Source of the DNA: Pseudoclavibacter sp. AY1H1
GTDB lineage: Bacteria; Actinomycetota; Actinomycetes; Actinomycetales; Microbacteriaceae
Reading direction: 5' to 3'
DNA: 64,000 nucleotides
NCBI RefSeq assembly: GCF_002931055.1
Contig: NZ_PSXX01000003.1
Span: forward strand, 186,001-250,000
Position 1 is the first letter of the stretch. Each line of letters opens with the position of its first letter. Positions 25,281 through 33,981 of the stretch are shown here, in pieces. Made by a program: the position numbers and the translations under genes. The notes under the pieces are model-generated. The model searched no databases. It saw only the letters and a list, made by a program, of their open reading frames with translations, and had not been told where the DNA came from.

Positions 25281-26288
25281 CTACTCGCCGCTCGGGCCCT
25301 CGTCGGTCGCGAGGTGGGGGGCGAGATCGGCGGGGCTCATCCGGCCGTGGAGCACGTCGTCGATCTGCGTCGCGATGGGCATCTCCACGCCGTGGCGCTC
25401 GGCCAGCTCGAGGATCGCGCCGACGGAGCGAAGCCCCTCGGCGGTCTGCTGCATCTGGGCGACGACGTCGTCGTAGACGTAGCCCTGCCCGAGGAGGCGC
25501 CCGGCCGTGAAGTTGCGGGACAGGGGCGACTCGCAGGTCGCGATGAGGTCTCCCAGGCCCGCCAAGCCGATCATGGTGGACGCCTGCGCACCCATCGCGA
25601 CGGCGAAGTCGGAGATCTCGGCGAGCCCGCGCGTCATCACGGACGCCTTCGTGTTCTCGCCGTAGCCGACGCCGTCGACGATGCCGACGGCGATGGCGAT
25701 GAGGTTCTTGAGGACCCCACCGAACTCGGTGCCGACGACGTCCACGTTGACGAACGACCGGAGGTAGTCGTTGCGCGCGAGCTTCGCGACGCTGACGGCG
25801 GTGGCCTCGCTCGCCGATGCCACGACGATCGCCGTGGGCTGCTCTTTCGCGATCTCGAGCGCGATGTTGGGCCCGCTCGCGACAGCCACCCGTTCGGCCG
25901 GGATCTGCAGGACGCCCTCGAGCACCTCGCTCATGCGAAGCCCACTCGCCCGCTCGACGCCCTTCATGAGGCTCACGACGACCGCGTCGCCCTCGATGTG
26001 GGGGGCCAGCTGGGCGGAGAGCTCACGGGCGGTCTGCGCCGGCACCGACACGAAGACGAACTGCTGCCCGCGGACCGCCTCGACCAGGTCGGGCGTCGCG
26101 TGCAGGTTCCTCGGCAGGTCGATGCCGGGGAGGTAGCCCGTGTTCCGGTGCGACTCGTTGATCTCGTTCGCGACCTCGGTTCGGCGCGCCCAGAGGGTCA
26201 CGTCGTGGCCCGCATCCGCGAGCACCTTCGCGAACGTCGTGCCCCAGCTGCCGCTGCCGAGGACGACGGCACGCTGCGCCGAGCTCAC
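25281..26288 (-). CDS. gpsA: Glycerol-3-phosphate dehydrogenase [NAD(P)+]
   Basis: GpsA reduces dihydroxyacetone phosphate to sn-glycerol-3-phosphate for phospholipid synthesis. The 335-residue protein starts with the dinucleotide-binding VLGSGSWGTTFAKVL (about 9-23). It has the conserved substrate block around residue 190-215 (GTEFGGVLKNLIAIAVGIVDG in part) and a GLGDLIATCESPLSRN segment (about 245-260). The GTG start overlaps the plsC stop by 4 nt (GTGA). Confidence 0.96.
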   Translation of the reverse strand: MSSAQRAVVLGSGSWGTTFAKVLADAGHDVTLWARRTEVANEINESHRNTGYLPGIDLPRNLHATPDLVEAVRGQQFVFVSVPAQTARELSAQLAPHIEGDAVVVSLMKGVERASGLRMSEVLEGVLQIPAERVAVASGPNIALEIAKEQPTAIVVASASEATAVSVAKLARNDYLRSFVNVDVVGTEFGGVLKNLIAIAVGIVDGVGYGENTKASVMTRGLAEISDFAVAMGAQASTMIGLAGLGDLIATCESPLSRNFTAGRLLGQGYVYDDVVAQMQQTAEGLRSVGAILELAERHGVEMPIATQIDDVLHGRMSPADLAPHLATDEGPSGE

Positions 26289-27073
26289 GCTCCCCCCGCC
26301 TCTCGGGACGAGCCGCCCCGGTCCTGGGGGAACTTGCCGTGCTCGCTCTGGCCGTGCTTCGCGGGGTCGTACAGCTCAGCCGGAGCCTCTTCACCTCTGA
26401 TGCCCTCGAGGAGACGGGTCACGTCGTGCATGACGAGCTCCGTGGCGCCCTTCATGGCGCTCGCGCTGTGCATACGTCCGGTGAACTCCGTGAGGCTCAC
26501 CGGTTCGCCGACGTGCACCGTGATCTTCGTCCGCCATCCGAGCGTCGGCTTCTTCGCGTACCGCGGCAGGATGTTCTGCGCACCCCAGATCGCGGTCGGG
26601 TAGACGGGGATGTCGGCGCTCAGCGCGACCCTCGCCGCGCCGTTCTTGCCGCGCATCGGCCACAGGTTCGGCTCGCGGGTGAGGGTGCCCTCCGGGTAGA
26701 TGATGACACCCTGCCCGAGCCTCGCGAGCTGCTGGGCGGACGCGATCGCGGCCTGGTTGGCGCCGCGCGCGTCGCGCGAGACGGGGATCTGCCCGCTCTT
26801 GCGGAGGATCCAGCCGAGTCCCTTGACGCGGAAGAGCCGGTCGGCGGCCATGAAGCGCGGCGCGCGGCCGAGCTTCCACACAGCCATCCCCATGAGGAGC
26901 GGATCGACCTCGCTGGTGTGGTTCGGGGCGACGATGAACGCGCCCCGCTCCGGCAGCGTGCCCTTGATCTCCCAGCGCATGATCGGCCAGCTCAGCGGAA
27001 AGGCGATCGCCGCGAGGAACCAGAAGATCGAGGGCTTGGTCTTCTCAGGCGATCCGCGCTTCCCAGCGGACAC
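26285..27073 (-). CDS. plsC: 1-acyl-sn-glycerol-3-phosphate acyltransferase
   Basis: This family acylates lysophosphatidic acid to phosphatidic acid at the membrane. The 262-residue protein has one N-terminal hydrophobic segment (about 16-34), the catalytic NHTSEVDP (NHx4D, about 51-58), VSRDARG (about 99) and YPEGTLTREPN (about 126-136). The GTG start is 2 nt after the murA stop. With gpsA downstream it forms a glycerophospholipid pair. Confidence 0.93.
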   Translation of the reverse strand: MSAGKRGSPEKTKPSIFWFLAAIAFPLSWPIMRWEIKGTLPERGAFIVAPNHTSEVDPLLMGMAVWKLGRAPRFMAADRLFRVKGLGWILRKSGQIPVSRDARGANQAAIASAQQLARLGQGVIIYPEGTLTREPNLWPMRGKNGAARVALSADIPVYPTAIWGAQNILPRYAKKPTLGWRTKITVHVGEPVSLTEFTGRMHSASAMKGATELVMHDVTRLLEGIRGEEAPAELYDPAKHGQSEHGKFPQDRGGSSREAGGA

Positions 27074-27075
27074 TC

Positions 27076-28446
27076 CTACGCCTCAACCGTGAAGTCGGCT
27101 CCGAGGGTCTCGAGCTTCGCGATGAAGTTCTCGTAGCCGCGCGCGATGATGCCGACGTTCGAGACCCGCGAGGTGCCCTCCGCCGCGAGCGCCGCGATGA
27201 GGTGGCTGAAGCCGCCGCGGAGGTCGGGGACCTCGATGTCGGCGGCCTTGAGCTTCGTCGGGCCGGAGATCACAGCCGAGTGCTGGAAGTTGCGCTGGCC
27301 GAAGCGGCACTCCTGGCTGCCGAGGCACTCGCGGTGCAGCTGGATGTCGCTGCCCATCTCGACGAGCGCGTCGACGAAGCCGAAGCGCTGCTCGTACACC
27401 GTCTCGTGCACGATCGAGACGCCGTGCGCCTGCGTCAGGGCCACGACGAGCGGCTGCTGCCAGTCGGTCATGAAGCCGGGGTGCACGTCGGTCTCGATGA
27501 CGACGGGGCGCAGCTCGCCGCCCGGGTGGTAGAAGCGGATGCCGTCGTCGTGGATCTCGAACGCTCCGCCTGCCTTGCGGAACACGTTGAGGAACGTGAG
27601 CATCTCGGGCTGCTTGGCGCCGCCGACGAAGATGTCGCCGTGCGTGACGAGTGCCGCGGAGGCCCAGCTGGCTGCCTCGTTGCGGTCGAAGAGCGCCTTG
27701 TGGCTGTAGCCGCCGAGACGCTCGACACCCTCGATGCGGATGACGCGGTCGGCATCCACCGAGATGATGGCGCCCATCTTCTGCAGGATGTTGATGAGGT
27801 CCATGATCTCGGGCTCGATGGCCGCGTTGCGCAGCTCCGTGCGGCCGTCCGCGCGGACGGCGGTGAGCAGGACCTGCTCGGTGGCGCCCACCGAGGGGTA
27901 CGGGAGCGTGACCTTGGCACCGTGGAGGCCCTCGGGGGCGCTCATGCGGATGCCGCTCGGGAGCTTCTCGATGACGGCGCCGAAGTTGCGGAGCACCTCG
28001 AGGTGGAAGTCGATGGGCCGGTCGCCGATGCGGCAGCCGCCGAGGTCGGGGATGAAGGCCTCGCCGAGGCGGTGCAGCAGCGGGCCGCAGAAGAGGATCG
28101 GGATGCGGCTGGAGCCGGCGTGCGCGTTGATCTCGGCCATGTGGGCCGTCTCGACGTTCGTCGGGTCGAGGCGAAGGTCGCCGGAGACCTCGTTGCGGTC
28201 GATCTTCACGCCGTGCAGCGTGAGGAGACCGGCGACGACGCGCACGTCGGAGATGTCCGGCACGTCGCGGAGGACGCTGACCTCCTCGCCGAGCAGCGCC
28301 GCGACCATGGCCTTGGTGACGAGGTTCTTCGCGCCACGCACCTCGATGCGACCCGAGAGCGGGCGTCCGCCGTTGAAGACGATGGTGTCGCCGGTCAGAC
28401 CGACTGATGCGCCGGCGCGAGCCGAGTCGTTGGTGATCGTGTTCAC
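27076..28446 (-). CDS. murA: UDP-N-acetylglucosamine 1-carboxyvinyltransferase
   Basis: MurA catalyses the first committed step of peptidoglycan synthesis, transferring enolpyruvate to UDP-GlcNAc. The 456-residue length is slightly above the usual 420. [16 protein letters not shown] (about 37-52) is the substrate-binding N-terminal motif, and the active-site Cys is present in GGCRIGDRP (about 134-142). Fosfomycin sensitivity is therefore expected on that criterion alone. The GTG start overlaps the leuD stop (GTGA) and has GGGAG upstream. Confidence 0.95.
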   Translation of the reverse strand: MNTITNDSARAGASVGLTGDTIVFNGGRPLSGRIEVRGAKNLVTKAMVAALLGEEVSVLRDVPDISDVRVVAGLLTLHGVKIDRNEVSGDLRLDPTNVETAHMAEINAHAGSSRIPILFCGPLLHRLGEAFIPDLGGCRIGDRPIDFHLEVLRNFGAVIEKLPSGIRMSAPEGLHGAKVTLPYPSVGATEQVLLTAVRADGRTELRNAAIEPEIMDLINILQKMGAIISVDADRVIRIEGVERLGGYSHKALFDRNEAASWASAALVTHGDIFVGGAKQPEMLTFLNVFRKAGGAFEIHDDGIRFYHPGGELRPVVIETDVHPGFMTDWQQPLVVALTQAHGVSIVHETVYEQRFGFVDALVEMGSDIQLHRECLGSQECRFGQRNFQHSAVISGPTKLKAADIEVPDLRGGFSHLIAALAAEGTSRVSNVGIIARGYENFIAKLETLGADFTVEA

Positions 28447-29072
28447 TGAGTTGCACTCCCTGCGGTGGTGGACCTGCGGATCGGAAGAGTCCGCGGACGC
28501 CACGCCTCTCGGCGTGACTCAAAGGTGGAGATCGCGTGTTCGTCACGCAACGTCAACGAGATGTCGTCGAGCCCCTCGAGCAGACGCCATCTCGTGTAGT
28601 CGTCGATCTCGAACGTCGCCGTCATGTCTCCGACAGTAACGGTGTTCGTGGTGAGATCAACGACCGCAGTCGCACCCGGGGCCGCCTCGGCGGCGTCCCA
28701 GAGCTGTTCTACGAGGTGCTCGGCCAGCGTGGCGACAAGCAGTCCTTGCTTGCCGGCGTTGCCGAGGAAGATGTCGCCGAAGCGGGATCCGATGACGGCG
28801 CGGAAGCCGTAGTCCTTGAGCGCCCACACGGCGTGCTCCCGGGAGGAGCCGGTGCCGAAGTCCGGTCCGACGAGCAGGATGCGCGGGTCGTCCTGGTACT
28901 CGGGCCGGTTGAGCACGAAGTCAGGGTCCTGCCGCCAGCCGTTGAACAGCGCGTCCTCGTAGCCCGTCTTCGTGACGCGCTTGAGGTAGACGGCGGGCAG
29001 GATCTGGTCGGTGTCGACGTTGGAGCGGCGCAGCGGCACGGCGGCTCCCTCGATGCGGGTGATCTTCTCCAT
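28443..29072 (-). CDS. leuD: 3-isopropylmalate dehydratase small subunit
   Basis: LeuD and LeuC together isomerise 2-isopropylmalate to 3-isopropylmalate in leucine synthesis. The 209-residue protein starts [20 protein letters not shown] and has the swivel-domain motif [17 protein letters not shown] (about 69-85) and [17 protein letters not shown] (about 96-112). Its ATG shares one base with the leuC stop (TGATG), so the two are translationally coupled. Confidence 0.96.
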   Translation of the reverse strand: MEKITRIEGAAVPLRRSNVDTDQILPAVYLKRVTKTGYEDALFNGWRQDPDFVLNRPEYQDDPRILLVGPDFGTGSSREHAVWALKDYGFRAVIGSRFGDIFLGNAGKQGLLVATLAEHLVEQLWDAAEAAPGATAVVDLTTNTVTVGDMTATFEIDDYTRWRLLEGLDDISLTLRDEHAISTFESRREAWRPRTLPIRRSTTAGSATQ

Positions 29073-30568
29073 CAGACGGCCACCTCCTGCGGCGTTCGGG
29101 TGTCGGTGCTCGCGGCGGGCGCGGCGGGCTCGTCGAGATCAGACGGACTGGAGAGCGTACCCCGAACCGCGGTCGCAGCGGCGACGAGGGGCGACACGAG
29201 GTGCGTGCGTCCGCCCTTGCCCTGCCTGCCTTCGAAGTTGCGGTTGGAGGTGGACGCGCAGCGCTGCCCGGGCTCGAGCTGGTCCGGGTTCATGCCGAGG
29301 CACATCGAGCAGCCGGCGAAGCGCCATTCTGCGCCGAACTCGGTGATGATCTTGTCGAGGCCCTCGGCTTCCGCCTCAAGGCGCACGCGTGCCGAGCCTG
29401 GCACGACCATGACGCGGACGCCGTCGGCCTTCTGGCGGCCGCGGATGACGGAGGTGAAGGCACGGAGGTCCTCGATGCGGCTGTTGGTGCAGGAGCCCAT
29501 GAAGACGACGTCCACGGGGATGCTCTTCATGGGTCGTCCGGCCTCGAGCGCCATGTACTCGAGCGCCCGCTCGGCGGCCTGGCGGTCGTTGGGGTCCGCG
29601 AAGTCGGACGGCTCCGGGACGACCCCGCTGAGGGAGATGCCCTGGCCCGGGTTGGTTCCCCACGTGACGAACGGCTCGAGGGTGTCGGCGTCGATGAAGA
29701 CCTCGGCGTCGAAGCTCGCGTCGTCGTCGGTCCTGAGGGTGCGCCAGTAGTCGACGGCAGCGTCCCAGTCGTCGCCGACCGGGGCGTGGTCGCGGCCTTC
29801 CAGGTAGGCGAAGGTCTTGTCGTCCGGGGCCACCATGCCGGCGCGAGCGCCCGCCTCGATGGACATGTTGCAGACGGTCATGCGGCCCTCCATGGAGAGC
29901 GCCTCGATGGCCGAGCCGCGGTACTCGAGCACGTAGCCGGCTCCGCCGCCCGTGCCGATCTTGGCGATGACGGCGAGGATGATGTCCTTCGCCGTGACGC
30001 CCTCCTTGAGCGTGCCGTCGACGTTGATGGCCATCGTCTTGAACGGCTTGATGGCGAGCGTCTGCGTGGCCAGCACATGCTCGACCTCGCTCGTGCCGAT
30101 GCCGAACGCGATGGCTCCGAAGGCGCCGTGCGTCGACGTGTGGGAGTCGCCGCAGACGACCGTGATGCCCGGCTGCGTCAGCCCGAGCTGCGGCCCGACG
30201 ACGTGCACGATGCCCTGCTCGGCGTCGCCCAGGGGGTGGAGCCGGATGCCGAACTCCTTGGCGTTGCGGCGCAGCGTCTCGATCTGGGTGCGGCTCGTCG
30301 TGTCCGCGATGCGGTTGAGGATGTCGACCGTCGGCGTGTTGTGGTCTTCCGTCGCGATGGTGAGGTCGGGGCGCCGCACCGGGCGGCCCGCGACTCGGAG
30401 ACCGTCGAAGGCCTGCGGGCTGGTGACCTCGTGCATGATGTGCAGGTCGATGTAGATGAGGTCGGGCGAGCCGTCTTCACCCTTGGCGACGAGGTGGTCT
30501 TCCCAGACCTTCTGGGCCAAGGTCCTCGGCTGCGACTGTGCCTCGTTCGTGCTGTCTTCCGTCTTCAT
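29072..30568 (-). CDS. leuC: 3-isopropylmalate dehydratase large subunit
   Basis: LeuC carries the [4Fe-4S] cluster of isopropylmalate isomerase. The cluster ligands are visible in MGSCTNSR (about 354-361) and [12 protein letters not shown] (about 422-433). The aconitase-type motifs [22 protein letters not shown] and VEHVLATQT (each in part, about 135-165) are also present. The ATG at 30568 is preceded by AGGAGA (10-nt spacing). Upstream is a leucine-rich leader peptide with a stem-loop, which suggests control by leucyl-tRNA supply. Confidence 0.96.
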   Translation of the reverse strand: MKTEDSTNEAQSQPRTLAQKVWEDHLVAKGEDGSPDLIYIDLHIMHEVTSPQAFDGLRVAGRPVRRPDLTIATEDHNTPTVDILNRIADTTSRTQIETLRRNAKEFGIRLHPLGDAEQGIVHVVGPQLGLTQPGITVVCGDSHTSTHGAFGAIAFGIGTSEVEHVLATQTLAIKPFKTMAINVDGTLKEGVTAKDIILAVIAKIGTGGGAGYVLEYRGSAIEALSMEGRMTVCNMSIEAGARAGMVAPDDKTFAYLEGRDHAPVGDDWDAAVDYWRTLRTDDDASFDAEVFIDADTLEPFVTWGTNPGQGISLSGVVPEPSDFADPNDRQAAERALEYMALEAGRPMKSIPVDVVFMGSCTNSRIEDLRAFTSVIRGRQKADGVRVMVVPGSARVRLEAEAEGLDKIITEFGAEWRFAGCSMCLGMNPDQLEPGQRCASTSNRNFEGRQGKGGRTHLVSPLVAAATAVRGTLSSPSDLDEPAAPAASTDTRTPQEVAV

Positions 30569-30609
30569 GTTGCTTGCGTCTCCTCGCATCTGCTCAGGCG
30601 CCATCGACA

Positions 30610-30649
30610 CCGCGACGGGATGCACCTGCGAAGTTAGGCCCCGTCGCGG
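30610..30649 (-). promoter_or_regulatory. Stem-loop in the leuC leader
   Basis: A perfect 10-bp inverted repeat (CCGCGACGGG at 30649-30640 and CCCGTCGCGG at 30619-30610, minus strand) encloses a 20-nt loop. The first arm overlaps the last codons of the leader peptide, just after its Leu codons. A ribosome stalled at those codons would stop a few bases short of the stem. Confidence 0.75.
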
Positions 30650-30678
30650 CAGCAAAGGAGAAGCAGACCGGCAGACAT
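30634..30678 (-). CDS. Putative leucine attenuator leader peptide (leuL-like)
   Basis: The 14-codon ORF encodes [14 protein letters not shown] and ends with TAA. Four consecutive Leu codons (CTG CTT CTC CTT) at positions 5-8 are what a ribosome-stalling leucine sensor would use. An in-frame ATG three codons upstream (30687) is an alternative start. A TAGCAT hexamer ends 7 nt before the 30678 ATG, so the leader may be translated from a leaderless 5' end. The Leu codons contain TCTCCT (30661-30656), the exact complement of the leuC ribosome-binding site AGGAGA (30584-30579). Confidence 0.7.
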   Translation of the reverse strand: MSAGLLLLCCRDGA

Positions 30679-30685
30679 GCGAACC

Positions 30686-30691
30686 ATGCTA
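30686..30691 (-). promoter_or_regulatory. -10 element (TAGCAT) of the leu operon
   Basis: TAGCAT ends 7 nt before the leader-peptide ATG. The -35 region 16-18 bp upstream (around 30709-30715) does not match TTGACA. Confidence 0.45.
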
Positions 30692-30776
30692 ACACTGCGC
30701 CTTTCAGCGGGTTCTGGGCCGTGAGCTGCATCCGTTCGGGCACGCGGCTCCTGACTGGGCGAAGGCGAGGCGGCAG

Positions 30777-31565
30777 CTAGCTCCGGCGTATCGAGAGCCG
30801 GTACTCGCCCAGCTGCACGACGTCGCCTGAGCGGAGTTCCGCTGGGACTCCAGGCTCAACCGCGAGCGCGCCGTGCGCATTCCCGCCGGGGAAGAGGGCG
30901 ACGCCGTTCGTGGAGTTGAGGTCGTCGACGTAGAGGCGCTCGCCGTCGGCCCAGAAGCGCGCGTGCGTCTTCGACATGGTCTGCGTGATGTCGGGGACCG
31001 CGGAGACGGAGGCGTCGGGGAATCGATCCTGCGAGGGGTTTCGACCGATGACGACGGGCCCGTAGATGGGGACGCTGACGCCGTCGGCGAGGACGACCAC
31101 CCACTCGGGCAGAGGCTGCTCGGCGCTGGCACCAGGGGCGTCGTGGCCCGGCTGCTCGAGCCTCGCCTCGGAAGCATGCGCCGCGCCGGTGAGCCCGGCC
31201 GGCGACTCGGGCGAGAGACCCGGCTGCGGGGTGCCGCCGAACGGGGCCGCGCTGGGGGCCGCGGACGGCACCGCGAGCTCGTCGCTCGTCGACGGCGCTG
31301 CTGGCAGATGCGCCGCTCGCCCGTGGTCGGGAAGCGAGGGCTGCTGCGGGGAGAGCCTCGGCCGTGGCGCCGGCATCGGAGGAAGCGGGTACTCGTCGTC
31401 GAGCTCAGCGCGCAGCCAGTCGCCGGCTGGGGCTTCCTGCGCCCCGCCGTTCGCTGCCGACGGCGGCGACCATTCGGGCCGCCCCGACGTGTTCGCTGCC
31501 TCAGGCACGATCGCGCCCTGCCCGATCAGCCCGGGCGGCACCCCGATGAACCCAGAATGTTCCAC
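30777..31565 (-). CDS. FHA-domain protein A
   Basis: The 262-residue protein has a Pro/Ala/Ser-rich N-terminal region (about 20-145) and a C-terminal FHA domain (about 150-262). The pThr-binding set is intact: IGRNPS, SKTHARF, and DLNSTNGV. FHA domains bind phosphothreonine, so this is a likely reader for the cluster's Ser/Thr kinase. It is the last gene of the 16-kb block. Start choice is uncertain: the GTG at 31565 overlaps the transglutaminase-like gene by 65 nt, and a GTG at 31613 would overlap by 113 nt. Confidence 0.85.
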   Translation of the reverse strand: MEHSGFIGVPPGLIGQGAIVPEAANTSGRPEWSPPSAANGGAQEAPAGDWLRAELDDEYPLPPMPAPRPRLSPQQPSLPDHGRAAHLPAAPSTSDELAVPSAAPSAAPFGGTPQPGLSPESPAGLTGAAHASEARLEQPGHDAPGASAEQPLPEWVVVLADGVSVPIYGPVVIGRNPSQDRFPDASVSAVPDITQTMSKTHARFWADGERLYVDDLNSTNGVALFPGGNAHGALAVEPGVPAELRSGDVVQLGEYRLSIRRS

Positions 31566-33981
31566 GGGGCCATGATACGGGGCGCGGGGCGCGGCGGAAC
31601 GTGAATCGTCCACGCAGACGGCGCCAGAAGCCGACGGAGCCCCTCGCCTCGGCGACGGCGGCGTCCGCGTCAGCCCACAGCGAGGCCAGGTCCGCGTCGC
31701 TCACGGGGTCGCCCCCGAACACGGCCCGGTCGCTTCGGTCGGCGAGCGGGACGAGCGAGGGATGCACGGCACCAGCGGTCTGGACCCGGGTCGCTCGGCG
31801 CGGAATCGGGTAGCCGAGCTCGGCGAAGCGGTCGATGCTGTCGCTCCACGCCCCCGCCGCCCGCTGGTCGGGGCTGCCCTCGCGCAGCCGCCGGCTCCGC
31901 CGCCTGCGCTTGAGGAGGGCGACGGCGAGCAGCGGGACGAGGAACAGCGCGAGCGGGACCGCGAGGGAGATCCCGAGCGTGAGCGCCCAAGCCGGCCACG
32001 TCTCATCGTCGTCGGGTTCCTCCTCCTGTCGTCGCTCGTCGGCGCTCGTGAGGAGCTCGTCTGGCTTCTCCTGCGTCTGCGGGGGCTGACGGACCTGCGC
32101 CTTCGGCTTGGACTGCGGGTCGGTGGTCGTGTTGACGGGCACGTCGGTCTGCTCCGGCGTCGGGTCGAACGCGACCCAGCCGAAGCCCTCGAACGGCACC
32201 TCGACCCAGGCGGTGACATCGGACCCGCGCACCTCGGTGGTGCCGTCTGCCGAGATCTGCTCCGGCGCGTAGCCCATGACCACCCGGGCGGGGAACCCGA
32301 GCTGGCGCGCCATGATCGCCATCGCGGACGCGTACTGCTCCTGGTCGCCCACGAGGTAGCGGAGGTCGAAGAGCTCCTGCATGCGGTCGAGCCCGTGCCC
32401 GGCGCGCGATGGCACGGAGTCGCTCGCCGTGCCGTGGCTGAAGAAGCCCTCGGCGATGAGCGCGTTCTCGATGGCCTTGAGCTGCAGGTACGGGGAGGTC
32501 TCTCCCGCGATGTAGCTCTGCATCCGCTCGACGAGGGCGGCGGGCGGCGACGGCATCGCGGGATAGTCGAGGTCGAGGACTGCCGCATTGTCGAGCTGCC
32601 CCTCGATGGGGAGGTCCTGGACGAGCGCGGAGACCTGGTAGCTGTCACCCTCGCGGAGCCCCGAGGTGATGAGCCCTCCCCCGGTTCTGGCGTTGTAGCG
32701 GAAGTCGCCGCTGCGGTCCGGCAGGCTGCCGCCTGCGAGGTTCACGTCGGTGGGGACGCCGACGCTCGGCAGCCAGATGTCGGAGTAGTCGCGGATCGTG
32801 ACGTCGATCGATCGCTCGGAGGATGAGGTCACCAGGGGGTCGCTCGGGACGACTCGACCGGAGAGGTTGTAGCTGCCGGTCGAGGCGAGCGTCGCGGCGG
32901 GGTCGGCGATCTGCCAGGACTTGCCCGAGTAGCTCTCGAGCGTCGCGAGGCGCAGCCGGTCTCCCCCTTCGAGGCCGGTCACGTCGAACAGCGTCGAGTC
33001 AGGTCTGAGCTTCGAGTACTCGCGGAATCCGGCGAGCGGGCTCGTGTGCGAGAGCGGATCGAACGGCGGCGTCACCTGCTCGCGCGCCACCACGCGCTGC
33101 TCGGCGATGGTCGCGGAGGCGACGTAGCCGCCCGCGGTCGTGATGACGGCGGCGACGAGGACGATCACGGCGGTGCCGAGCGCACGGGAGCGCGCGAGGG
33201 CCCGCCTCGCCTCGGTCGACGCGATGTTGCCGAGGCCGCGGCGCCAGCTGAGCCAGACGAGCGCGACGACGGCGAAGGCACCGCCGCGCAGCACGCCGGC
33301 GACGCTGTCCTCGGTGCCGACGAAGATGGCGCTCGCGAGGACCGCCAGGGGGCCGAGGAGCGCGAGGCTCGGAGGCCAGATCGCCCCGGGCCGCTTCGGG
33401 GCGACCCACAGCAGCAGCAGCATGGCGACGAGGGAGGTGAGGGCCGCCGCGAAGTACGGGAGCACCGCGAGGTACGCGGGGGCGAGGAGCGGGGTGGAGA
33501 GCGTCACGGCGTCGCGCCAGGCGAAGACCGGGGCGCGGGCGAGGTCGGCGAGGGTCGAGAAACTCGGCAGCACTCCCGCGAAGGCCGCCTGCGGCAACGC
33601 GAAGGCGGTGCCGAGCAGGAAGTAGGCAGCGGTGGCGACGAGGAGGGCGTTGAGCCGTGTCAGGTCGAGCCAGCGCGCGAGGACCGCTGATCCGATGCCG
33701 ACGATCAGGCCGCCCGCGACCGCGAGCAGGAACCAGGCGCCGCCGAAGGCCGGAGCGAAGCCGAGCGAGGCGAGCAGCGTCAGGACCGCGATGACCACGG
33801 CGTCGATGAGGGTCCGCGAGTCCAGGCCAGGGCGGAGGTGTCCACGTGCCTCCTTGGCGCGTCCTGCCCGGCCCGGCCGTGGCCTGCCAGGCCGCGTCCT
33901 GCCCGGCCGCGTCCTGCCCCGTTCGGCCGGCCGTGGACCGGTCTCCCCGTCCAGGGTCCCGTCTGCCGCGGCCGCCGTCAC
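31501..33981 (-). CDS. TgpA-type transglutaminase-like protein lacking catalytic residues
   Basis: This 826-residue protein has a basic Arg/Pro/Gly-repeat N-terminus (about 16-45), about six to seven transmembrane helices (55-290), an extracytoplasmic beta-rich and transglutaminase-like region, one more transmembrane helix (about 650-675) and a cytoplasmic tail. By alignment with the usual GYCExFASAMA and DAHAWVEV motifs, the catalytic Cys is Gln (GDQEQYASAMA, about 546) and the His is Thr (DVTAWVEV, about 590). FDPTP retains the Asp. It should therefore be inactive as a thiol enzyme and may act as a binding or scaffold protein. GTGA overlap with the DUF58 gene upstream. Confidence 0.9.
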   Translation of the reverse strand: MTAAAADGTLDGETGPRPAERGRTRPGRTRPGRPRPGRAGRAKEARGHLRPGLDSRTLIDAVVIAVLTLLASLGFAPAFGGAWFLLAVAGGLIVGIGSAVLARWLDLTRLNALLVATAAYFLLGTAFALPQAAFAGVLPSFSTLADLARAPVFAWRDAVTLSTPLLAPAYLAVLPYFAAALTSLVAMLLLLWVAPKRPGAIWPPSLALLGPLAVLASAIFVGTEDSVAGVLRGGAFAVVALVWLSWRRGLGNIASTEARRALARSRALGTAVIVLVAAVITTAGGYVASATIAEQRVVAREQVTPPFDPLSHTSPLAGFREYSKLRPDSTLFDVTGLEGGDRLRLATLESYSGKSWQIADPAATLASTGSYNLSGRVVPSDPLVTSSSERSIDVTIRDYSDIWLPSVGVPTDVNLAGGSLPDRSGDFRYNARTGGGLITSGLREGDSYQVSALVQDLPIEGQLDNAAVLDLDYPAMPSPPAALVERMQSYIAGETSPYLQLKAIENALIAEGFFSHGTASDSVPSRAGHGLDRMQELFDLRYLVGDQEQYASAMAIMARQLGFPARVVMGYAPEQISADGTTEVRGSDVTAWVEVPFEGFGWVAFDPTPEQTDVPVNTTTDPQSKPKAQVRQPPQTQEKPDELLTSADERRQEEEPDDDETWPAWALTLGISLAVPLALFLVPLLAVALLKRRRRSRRLREGSPDQRAAGAWSDSIDRFAELGYPIPRRATRVQTAGAVHPSLVPLADRSDRAVFGGDPVSDADLASLWADADAAVAEARGSVGFWRRLRGRFTFRRAPRPVSWPRGTFWVHRGAARADRAGRDRA

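Noticed and set aside
27076-28446. MurA as a fosfomycin-resistant variant
   Set aside because: The active-site Cys is present in GGCRIGDRP, so the usual Cys-to-Asp resistance change is absent.
30569-30776. T-box or other metabolite riboswitch upstream of leuC
   Set aside because: No T-box consensus was found, and the leader peptide with four Leu codons explains the region better.
31501-31613. Frameshift joining the TgpA-like protein and FHA protein A
   Set aside because: Both frames end or begin with plausible protein ends, and the overlap can be explained by the GTG at 31565. There is no domain split across the junction.
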